Positions 1-6,723 of a stretch of 12,179 nucleotides of DNA are shown piece by piece. Origin of the DNA: Tetmemena sp. SeJ-2015. Its lineage: Eukaryota; Ciliophora; Spirotrichea; Sporadotrichida; Oxytrichidae. Position 1 is the first letter of the stretch; each line of letters opens with the position of its first letter. Both the position numbers and the translations under genes were made by a program. The notes under the pieces are model-generated. The model made no database searches and was not told the origin of the DNA. It saw only the letters and a program-made list of their open reading frames with translations. Location: positions 1-12,179 of the forward strand of contig JAJKFJ010001751.1 in the NCBI GenBank assembly GCA_027382625.1, read 5' to 3'.

Positions 1-738
1 GCCGATTTCAACTCGGATTCTAAGTTTCAAACTCTGAAACCCGAAGTTAGAATTTAAGTTGGTGAATTTAAATTTTTTTAGCTCCACACGGACAATTTTA
101 TGGCTGAAAGATAAAAATTTTTGAGTTGGGCCACAGAAATTTTGATTGGTGGCAAGAATTAAAAAGTTGACAAGAAAAAGCAAAGTTTAAAAATTTTTCC
201 AACTTTGAAAGTTTCGTTGGCAAAGGCCAAATTACTCGATTTTTCGGGTTTTGAGTCGTTTTCAAGAAAAGTTGAGATTCTTTCTCAAAGTTGGAAGAAA
301 GTTTCAAAGTCAGTGTCAATTCTAAAATCGGTTCTAAAACCAAACTTTTGCCTTGAAATCCTAAAAAGTTGGAGCAAAGTTGGCGAACTCTGAAAGTTTT
401 GCCTAGAGTGCCAAAATCTGCCCAAGTTAAATTTTTTGCCAAGGTTGGAACCAAAGTTGAGATTCGTTTGCCAATTTAAAAACAAGTTTGAAAGTTTCAA
501 GTAAAAGCTAAGTTAAAGGGCTAAAATGATGGTTTAAATCAAAAATCGGCGACCGCAGCCCCTAAAACCAACTTTTGCGAACTAACCCCAAACTTTGGCG
601 AAAGTTAGCTCAAAATTTTAGAACTAACCCAAAATCGTTCCACGGTGGCAAAAATGTTTAAAATCGACTAAAAAGTTAGAAATCGGCAGTTCAGAGTCCA
701 GGTTGGGCAAGAAAGTTGGCGAAGCCATAGTTTTTTTT
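1..738. repeat. Degenerate short-word repeat block, higher G+C than the rest, no credible gene
   Basis: This block differs from everything to its right: it is clearly richer in G+C and reuses a few short words. AAAGTTGG occurs at 287-294, 365-372, 376-383 and 712-719. The 12-mer AAAGTTGGCGAA occurs exactly at 376-387 and 712-723. GAAAGTTTC occurs at 207-215, 297-305 and 490-498. Variants (AAAGTTGA, AAAGTTAG) and reverse complements (CCAACTTT near 199 and 568) are interspersed. Spacing is irregular, so this is not a clean tandem array. It is better described as an old, scrambled minisatellite or part of a transposon whose left end lies outside the window. The longest open frames (118 codons on minus 98-454, 62 on plus 205-393) overlap on opposite strands, are low-complexity and show no recognisable domain. 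The change in composition comes near the T8 run at 731-738. Confidence 0.6.
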
Positions 739-1122
739 CAGTTTTAAGATTTAAGTTTTATTTTATAAATTTAGTCCAAGATCAATTATTATATATCACA
801 ATTTTTTATTTTAACCCCCATCTGAGCCCCAATCCCCATTATTCTAAAATCACGCCGAATTTATATAAATATAAATGACCCGGGTATATTATTATGAAAA
901 TCACGAAATTTTGGTCAATAATCTTTAAAAAAGGGAAAAAGTTGGGTCATCTATTTATTATTTTTTTTGATTTTTAAATAAGGTAAATTATCATTAATTT
1001 TTGATTTTAATTTAACAATCTCCTAATTTTCATTAAATTCCTACCTATAATTTATAAAAATATATGACTATTCAGAAGAAATTGAAAATTATAAACCAAA
1101 TCAGCAAGCAATAATGAGAAAA
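739..1122. other. AT-rich gene-free spacer
   Basis: No gene, RNA gene or open frame of note is visible. It contains T runs (961-969), a C-rich patch (about 815-840) and a spaced 7-bp inverted repeat, ATGACCC at 875-881 against GGGTCAT at 944-950. The last 30 bases or so before the MITE resemble, weakly, the DNA upstream of repeat copy 2 (AACCAAATCAGC near 1096 against AAACAAATCCAGC near 8744). The repeat unit may therefore extend past the MITE insertion point. Confidence 0.5.
875..950. repeat. Short spaced inverted repeat (ATGACCC / GGGTCAT)
   Basis: ATGACCC at 875-881 is exactly complementary to GGGTCAT at 944-950, giving a 76-bp interval with 7-bp ends. Nothing between them is recognisable and no target duplication flanks them. 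It could be the trace of a small element or chance. Confidence 0.3.
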
Positions 1123-1131
1123 GATATTTAA
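1123..1131. repeat. Target-site duplication, left copy (9 bp)
   Basis: GATATTTAA directly precedes the terminal G run of the MITE and is identical to 1754-1762. The flanking bases differ (AAA before this copy, TTT after the other), so the duplication is exactly nine bases. Confidence 0.9.
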
Positions 1132-1273
1132 GGGGGGGCCTTTCCTCGTCATCCACTTTTTTCATGAAAAAATGAAAATCATCATCTAGTCTAAAATCAG
1201 CCATAAACGACAATTCTTTAGTTAAAATTCAAATCCAAAGAATCTAACCTACTCATATTCTTAGATTTAAAGG
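1132..1273 (+). repeat. Left terminal inverted repeat of the MITE
   Basis: It begins with seven G residues, followed by CCTTTCCTCGTCATCCAC, and matches the reverse complement of 1612-1753. The first mismatches after the G run appear about 41 bases in. Similarity fades around TTAGATTTAAAGG at 1261-1273. Confidence 0.9.
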
Positions 1274-1611
1274 TATGATCTTAAAGATTTAGCAGGTAGA
1301 GTACAGAAAAATTAATCTTTATAACGACATTTCAAAAACTAAATATTTTTTTAATATTAGAGCATATTCAAATAAAAATACATCATATAACAACAAAGAT
1401 AGATCAAGATGTTAATTTTTAAGGTAATTGGGCTTTAATGCATACTCTAGAATAAGAAGAGAATCCTAAAGCTCTTATCTCTAAGTTTAGATATATATGA
1501 GTTAATTTTTAATTTATTAAGGCATTTAATTTATTTAAATTATCTTTCCATTTGTTTAAAATGACATTTTTTTTTATAAATAAAATTTCTTTCTATGTTC
1601 TTCCAAATTCT

Positions 1612-1753
1612 CTAAATTTAAGAAAATGAGTAGTTTAGACTCTTTGGATTTGAATTTAGACTAAAGAATTGTCGTTTTTAGCTGATTTTAGGCTAGTAAT
1701 GATTTTTCATTTTTTCATGAAAAAAGTGGATGACGAGGAAAGGCCCACCCCCC
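1612..1753 (-). repeat. Right terminal inverted repeat of the MITE
   Basis: Its reverse complement starts GGGGGGTGGGCC and then follows the left arm. The extra TGG-type triplet within the terminal G run is the only length difference near the tip. It ends exactly at the second target-duplication copy. Confidence 0.9.
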
Positions 1754-1762
1754 GATATTTAA
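1754..1762. repeat. Target-site duplication, right copy (9 bp)
   Basis: GATATTTAA directly follows the right end of the MITE and is identical to 1123-1131. Removing the element plus one copy restores a continuous AT-rich site. Confidence 0.9.
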
Positions 1763-2825
1763 TTTCCCTTTTATTTAAATTTAATTATAAATTTTGAATG
1801 TTAAATAGATAACTAATATTGACCCACAATAGCATTTTAAGGTCAAATTAGAAATTTAAAAATGTAATCAATCTAAAAATTTAATATTTTAACTGAATAT
1901 TTTTTAAATATCTATTTTTTAACTAATCATATGCTTTGAATTTAATTTTAAAAAATTACAAATAATTTTTATAGAGACTTGAGTGTTTATGTGATATCTG
2001 GGCTTATATTTTTAAAAAGAAAGTCTCTTAAGAAATGATGAAAATCTTCTCAGTAAGGTGTCTTTCTATTGCTTTACATATAATTTATCAAATTGGGTTT
2101 TAAAGATCCTAAGCTGCTCATATATATTTTGCCCATAATTATACATAAAAATTATCGTGATTTGTTATGAAAAAATTAAGCTTGTTTTAAGAAAATTTTT
2201 AGAACATTTTAATTTATTAAATTTAGTTTCATTAAAATATAAATGAAAACTTGTGAATTTTTGAGGTTTATTTTTTTTAATAAAAGAAAAAGTATCTTTA
2301 AATAAAAAATTATTTAACAGCAAGAGATAATATTTAATTTTTAACTTATAATGTATTAAGAGGAGCTCTTAGTCTGTCTGAAAAAGTAAATAAGTGCAGA
2401 TTATTTAAAATGACCAAAAGGAAAAAGGATATTTAAATATTGAAATTATAAATTAAATATTTAATAACAAGTCTGTGATTTATTTTAAATCATAATAATT
2501 GAGTTATATTTAAACTAGCTTTCATTTTCTAGAAAAATAGTAAAATTTCTTTCGATTAGAAAATGATAAACTTATTTAAACAAAAATATTTTCCTCAAGC
2601 AAGTAAAGTAAGACTTGTTCAAAAATTAAATTATAATTAGTGATTAAATATGTATTTATGATTTCGTTTTTTTTTGTTAGCCAGAATTATGAAAGTATGA
2701 TAATTATCTCATAAAAATAAGTAAACTTATAAAATTAGAGACATTTAACTGGCTAAATTCTCCTTTTTCAAAAATATAATTTAAAATAGAAGTTCTATTA
2801 TCCTAGGTTTAGTAAGTTTGAGTGA

Positions 2826-2930
2826 TTTAAATTGTTTAGACATTATTTTTCACTTTTAAATAATGCGGCTTTTTACATTTGTAATATTTTAGGATTGCTT
2901 TAAGAGCAGCTTATCTGTAAACAATTTAAA
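2826..2930. repeat. 13-bp perfect inverted repeat enclosing a smaller hairpin
   Basis: TTTAAATTGTTTA at 2826-2838 is exactly complementary to TAAACAATTTAAA at 2918-2930. Inside it, CATTATTT at 2841-2848 pairs with AAATAATG at 2858-2865. In repeat copy 2 the right arm is partly recognisable (ATTTAAAC near 9893) but the left arm is not. The structure is therefore not conserved between copies and is probably incidental. Confidence 0.45.
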
Positions 2931-3659
2931 CTACCACTGGAATTATAATCTTCTACTTATTATTTTAACAAATATTTGAGATTTGTTAATTATTATCAAA
3001 TTATTATTTAAAAATTAAATACTTGTATGCTTGATGCTGTACAAATTGTTTGAAATTGAAGAAGAACTTATTTATTATGATCACATTATTTATTTTATTG
3101 ATGATTTTCTTTAAAATAATAAAGCTTCCAGCTTTTAATGAGATGAGGATCTTAAGTCTTTGTAAATTAGGAAAACTTAAAATATATTTTTTCATAAGAA
3201 AGATCTGTTAAATATTTATCATTTACTTTAATTAACACTAGAAATTACCTAGAAATTAATAATCATAGTAAAACAAAACTTAAAATTATTTAGAATTTTT
3301 TAATGTAATAATTATATATTAGTATAAAGATTATTGTTGATCTTTAATATTAAAGATTTCTTCTAGCTATTGCATAATTTATTAATTAAGAATCCAAATA
3401 TTGTGTACAAAGAAATCTATTTTCAATGATTTTAATTTTAAAGTTCTCTAAATCTTATAAAGAATATTTTCCTCCATTTTCTTATTACGAAGAAGAATTT
3501 AAAAAAATACTTTACAATTTATTATAAGCCTAAATTAAAAAAATATATTTTTATAGTTATCAAGATTAGAGCTTTAAATTTAAAATAATAATCTTGAGAC
3601 AATATTGATTTGATATAGATGAAGATCTCAACAATTTTATATTGGAATGTAATGCGAAC

Positions 3660-3677
3660 TAAGGACACTCGTCCTTA
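3660..3677. repeat. Small perfect hairpin (7-bp stem, 4-nt loop)
   Basis: TAAGGAC at 3660-3666 and GTCCTTA at 3671-3677 flank the loop ACTC. The aligned part of repeat copy 2 (about 10611-10632) has lost or never had the stem, which argues against a selected RNA structure. No U tract follows on either strand. Confidence 0.4.
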
Positions 3678-4582
3678 AGTATTATAGCATGATTGAAACT
3701 TGCTTTAGAATGAATCTAAGGTTTTATTGAGAATTTAATTTTTCCTCTGCTTAAATCATAAATATCCTTAAGTTGTTTCAATATTAAATTGTATCTTTTA
3801 ATTAATATTTCAAATAATAATTAATTAAATATTTTAAAATAATATAAATTTGTGTCGTTAAAGATATCAGTAAGATTTTATCTTTTTAAGAAATACTCTT
3901 TAATATCATTAATAATTAAAAGGGGATTTAAATATTTAAAAAGTCTTGAATTCTAAACTAAAATAAATATAAATGAAGGTTGTTTATTATTTTTATAAAT
4001 TTTTATATGAAGAAAGGAAACATTAATTTATTAATTTTTAAAATACAATATAAATCTTTAAAATGGCGTTGATGTTTCAAATTAATTAAAATTTATTTAA
4101 ATTGAGTATATAATTATAAGGAATGATGTTACTGGGTGCTGAGACTTTCATTAATTCCTAAACTTTTAATAAATATAGAGCTTAATATGGAGACTATTAA
4201 CGGTGCAACTCATAATCCAAATTACTTTCTTAAACTTTCTCCAATTATTAATGTTAAAATAAAACGTACCATAATTTAAAATATTGAAAGAGAATATAAA
4301 GTGCATAACCATCACTACATCTTTCTCATGACATATAAATGGCTAAAATTATTTCCATGAATTTAAAAGCATATTGAAATTAAATCGAGATTTGAATCAA
4401 ATTTTTCCTTAGGACCCTTGATTATGAAAATTAATTTATATAGAAGAATAAAAAATTTACAATTTTTTAAATTATTATTTTAATTTAATATTTAATTAAA
4501 TTTCTGGTATTTTAAGTATTATCAGCCCCTATTTTTCACAACTACATTTTTGTGTATTTTTACTGAGCTTTAGAGAGATAGA

Positions 4583-4618
4583 TTCTTTACCATCTATAAT
4601 TAATAAGATGGTAAAGAA
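4583..4618. repeat. Perfect 13-bp inverted repeat (hairpin)
   Basis: TTCTTTACCATCT at 4583-4595 is exactly complementary to AGATGGTAAAGAA at 4606-4618, separated by a 10-base AT-rich loop. It lies just right of the end of repeat copy 1. No T run suited to a terminator follows on the plus strand, and no flanking duplication marks a tiny element. Function unknown. Confidence 0.6.
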
Positions 4619-4721
4619 CGCTCCCTATAATTTTGGGATTTATTATATCAGTAAATTACATTTTATAACAATACTCGGCCACCAAGGAGTGTTACAAGGC
4701 CAAGCTTTCGAACAGATTATT

Positions 4722-4735
4722 GGAGATTCGTCTCC
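4722..4735. repeat. Mini-hairpin with TTCG loop
   Basis: GGAGA at 4722-4726 pairs with TCTCC at 4731-4735 around TTCG, which as RNA would be the UUCG tetraloop type, although the closing pair is A-U rather than the stable C-G. It sits within the G+C-richer island. A five-base stem can arise by chance. Confidence 0.35.
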
Positions 4736-5782
4736 GTTTGTCCAGGATTTGTAAAAGAAAACTCAAAAAAATTAAAAGTGGGGGCTGAACGTATGAATAT
4801 ATTTTAATCAAAGATTTGTATGCAATTTTACAAAGCGTTGCTACTTTTGTGTTAGTTTATTTTTCAAAATAATTTTGTAGGCAAAATTTATTGATGAAGC
4901 TGGTGACTTACTTTTCGATCTTAGAAAATGATTTTTACAAAATAAATTCTAAATGTCAAACAATCCATAGATATAAATGGGTACTAACTCATCCTACCTC
5001 TCTATATCTTTAATTTACCCTGGGAGAATTATATCGAATTTATAAGCTTTAATTAAATGTCTTATTTGAAATTTCCCCTCCAAACTATTTGCGGAGCCAA
5101 AAATTATATTTTGAGTGGAGAGAAAGGAAGCCCGAGGCTCTAATTATATTTACTTAAATTTAATTGAGATACATTCATAAAAACTACTTTTCTTCTCTTC
5201 TAGTTTATATTACAGGAAGAAATATTTGGATAGATACTTTGATTTTATTTGCTGAAAATTGAAATTCTTTAGTTAATATTTATTCATTCAATAACTTTAA
5301 AATCCTTTTGATATAAACAAAAATATGATTATTATATTTTATGTATTAAATTAAATTAAAATAAAATTAATTATTATGATAAATAAAGGCTCCTTAAAAA
5401 TTGAATTTGGAATTAGATCTTAACTTTTATAATCACAAAAATTCCTTGATAGATATTAATTGATTACATTCATTTCTTTCTTTCAGAGTTAATATTTTTT
5501 AAATAATCTTTTAAGCTGCTTATAAGTTAAATTTAAATAAAAATTGTTTAATTTTTGTTAAACATTGAATTTAAATATCAAACGTCCTTTAATTAATTTA
5601 AATTAAAATAGGTTTCCCGAATATAAAATTATAATTACCTTCTTATGTCTTCTTAGCTGACTCTATCAAGACTCAAAATCAATAATAATTTGACTATAAC
5701 TGATAATTTAAAGGAAAATAATTATTAAATGCAAGATCTTCTTGTGCTCAGCTTGCTCCGAAGTAACTCGACCATATTTAGT

Positions 5783-5828
5783 TCTCACCCTCGGCAAGTC
5801 CGAGCGACCTCACGCAAGGTCAGTGAGA
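5783..5828. repeat. Inverted-repeat cluster able to form a three-way junction
   Basis: An outer stem, TCTCAC (5783-5788) with GTGAGA (5823-5828), encloses two perfect hairpins. The first is CTCGG (5790-5794) / CCGAG (5800-5804) around a 5-base loop. The second is GACCT (5806-5810) / AGGTC (5817-5821) around a 6-base loop. Only single unpaired bases (5789, 5805, 5822) separate the stems, so 32 of 46 bases are paired, with a possible G-T pair just outside the outer stem. All stems are Watson-Crick. Both strands can fold, so orientation cannot be assigned. Confidence 0.6.
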
Positions 5829-5906
5829 GAGTCCAGCCACCAGCTGTGCAAAGGTCGGTCACGGTGGGTTGCTGAGTGCTGCTTTAATGTCAGGTGTCGT
5901 AGTAGT

Positions 5907-5923
5907 TAGACTTGCTGAGTCTA
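5907..5923. repeat. Hairpin in the G+C-richer island (6-bp stem)
   Basis: TAGACT at 5907-5912 pairs with AGTCTA at 5918-5923 around the loop TGCTG. It lies about 80 bases right of the three-way junction. No T tract follows. Confidence 0.45.
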
Positions 5924-5990
5924 GTTCCCCTGCTAGAATCTTTATTTTACTGCGTGTTTTGTAGATGGAGGAAGAGAGTTTCAGCAGCAG

Positions 5991-6690
5991 CCATTCTTTT
6001 CATAAAATAACGAAATATATAGGTTTAAATAAGAATGGATGGAAATTAATGTGTCTGTGGTCGCCCACTGCAGGTTGAGCATCCCTAAACAATCTTAATA
6101 GGTGAAAAATTACATTAGGATGAGTATGATTAATAATTAGTACTGTATGTAATAAGTGCTAGTTATATAAATTATTATATTTGCATTCCTAAAAATCTTA
6201 TTCTTTTCTATTCTAAATAAGAATGAGGAAGATCAGAGCAAAAGAAGAGCTTGCATTTAATCATTAGTTTCCTTTAGATTTGAGGTATATAAGCATGCTA
6301 ACTCAAGATCTGGGGTGAGCGGAAGTTAAACTATATTATCCTTAATAAAAAATAAATTTCAATAAGTTTCCTAGGCCAAAATGGCCTAAAATATAGGAAA
6401 ATTAAGATTTTTAGTTGTAATTTATCTTCAAGAGGGCCATTATATACTATTTAATATTTTAAGGTTTGTAAAAATCAATTTGTTACGGTTTATAATAGAT
6501 AAAATGATTTGCTTAGCTATTATAAGCTTAGAAATTCTATTTCTTAAAGAATAAATAAAATTTAGACTATAAAATACAGAAACCTTTTTTTATCCTGTTA
6601 ATAAATTTTAATTTAAAAAATCTTAGTTTATTTGCCATTTCGTTCTATTTTTTGCCTATATTGCGATTTTCGTATAAATAATTCTAATTT
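5991..6690. other. Gene-free AT-rich stretch
   Basis: No gene is visible. A short richer patch, about 6055-6085, includes GGTCGCCCACTGCAGG. The 12-mer TAAATAAGAATG occurs at 6026-6037 and again at 6214-6225. A small palindromic hairpin lies at 6372-6388. Everything else is AT-rich, with stops in all frames. Confidence 0.5.
6372..6388. repeat. Small hairpin TAGGCC / GGCCTA
   Basis: TAGGCC (6372-6377) and GGCCTA (6383-6388) flank AAAAT. Farther out, TTTCCTA from 6367 is matched by TAGGAAA near 6394-6400, so a longer interrupted stem is possible. No function is inferred. Confidence 0.4.
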
Positions 6691-6723
6691 TTGAGAGGGG
6701 AGGTTAATTTCCCTCCCCCTCAA
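6691..6723. repeat. G/C-rich hairpin with one bulged base (12-bp stem)
   Basis: TTGAGAGGGGAGG at 6691-6703 pairs with CCTCCCCCTCAA at 6712-6723, leaving a single unpaired A at 6696 and an 8-base loop. Such a purine-rich stem stands out in this AT-rich setting. It begins a richer patch running to about 6780 (it includes TGATCGCACAAACC), which has no open frame and no recognised family. Confidence 0.55.

Larger units (their letters stand above)
1132..1753. mobile_element. Non-autonomous Mutator-like MITE with long terminal inverted repeats
   Basis: This 622-bp element is bounded by terminal inverted repeats of about 142 bp and by a perfect 9-bp direct duplication, GATATTTAA, at 1123-1131 and 1754-1762. 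The outer 41 bases after the terminal G run are identical between arms. Over the full arm length roughly nine in ten bases match. The ends start with a G run, and the right arm carries a 3-base insertion relative to the left. The internal part, about 1274-1611, is AT-rich with no open frame, so it encodes no transposase and must have been moved in trans. In plant genomes, 9-bp duplications with long inverted repeats are the hallmark of Mutator-like elements. Duplications of hAT elements are usually 8 bp and of PIF/Harbinger elements usually 3 bp. Clean edges and well-matched arms suggest it is much younger than the repeats around it. Confidence 0.9.
1825..4515. repeat. Copy 1 of an old direct repeat of about 2.6 kb
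   Basis: This stretch is collinear with 8857-11393 in the same orientation. Matching blocks, in order: 1842-1864 with 8872-8895; 2000-2030 with 9013-9042; 2105-2135 with 9119-9150; 2273-2382 with 9289-9392 (both contain AGTCYGTCTGA); 2539-2571 with 9477-9508; 3065-3120 with about 10036-10090; 3609-3655 with 10563-10608; 4198-4249 with 11136-11188 (both contain GGTGCAACTCAT); 4468-4515 with about 11355-11393. The offset drifts from about 7030 to about 6880, showing many indels. No coding region is visible: the 63-codon minus frame at 3004-3195 is Ile/Lys/Phe-rich and is not kept in the other copy. It may be an ancient LTR or a unit of a dispersed repeat family. Confidence 0.82.
4516..5734. other. 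Gene-free AT-rich stretch with one G+C-richer island (about 4672-4790)
   Basis: Similarity to copy 2 stops near 4515. The island at about 4672-4790 has ordinary base composition, with CTCGGCCACC at its left end and GTGGGGGCTGAACG at its right end, but no open frame and no recognised family. The rest is AT-rich, with a slightly richer patch near 5080-5145. If copies 1 and 2 were LTRs, a primer-binding site would be expected right after 4515. The segment TATTATCAGCCCC (about 4517-4529) matches the usual initiator-Met type site TGGTATCAGAGC only loosely, so I do not call one. Confidence 0.5.
5735..5990. other. G+C-richer structured island, unidentified (probable transposon remnant)
   Basis: Base composition jumps from very AT-rich to near balanced at about 5735 and drops back near 5990. 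No open frame spans it on either strand and I do not recognise the family. It has no tRNA-like B box (GGTTCRANNCC), so a tRNA-derived SINE is not supported. It carries several nested inverted repeats: a three-way junction at 5783-5828, a hairpin at 5907-5923, and a loose pairing of CAGC-CACC (about 5834-5842) with GGTG-GCTG (about 5864-5875). Most likely it is a fragment of the LTR or untranslated part of a decayed retroelement; a structured non-coding RNA is the less likely alternative. Confidence 0.45.

Noticed and set aside
205..393. 62-codon open frame on the plus strand
   Set aside because: Short, low-complexity and antisense to the longer frame in the same repeat block. No supporting start context or homology signal.
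98..454. 118-codon open frame on the minus strand
   Set aside because: It lies wholly in the word-repeat block, is Leu/Phe/Ser/Lys-rich low complexity, resembles no known domain, and overlaps another open frame on the opposite strand. Open only because of local composition.
285..500. 71-codon open frame on the minus strand
   Set aside because: Another frame of the same repeat block, with the repeated pattern of Phe, Leu, Asn and Arg expected from reading AAGTTTG-type words.
3004..3195. 63-codon open frame on the minus strand
   Set aside because: Ile/Lys/Phe/Asn-rich translation of AT-rich DNA inside repeat copy 1. The aligned part of copy 2 has no matching frame, so coding constraint is absent.
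4115..4140. Box C/D snoRNA-like motifs (ATGATGT then CTGA)
   Set aside because: The boxes are only about 10 bases apart, leaving no guide region, and there is no terminal stem. Copy 2 keeps ATGATGT but not the D box.
4516..4530. Possible primer-binding site after copy 1 (resembling TGGTATCAGAGC)
   Set aside because: Only about 9 of 13 positions fit, and no polypurine tract is visible just before copy 2, so it cannot be separated from chance.
5735..5990. tRNA gene or tRNA-derived SINE in the G+C-richer island
   Set aside because: No A-box/B-box pair, no acceptor-stem pairing in a tRNA layout and no tail. The three-way fold does not match cloverleaf spacing.
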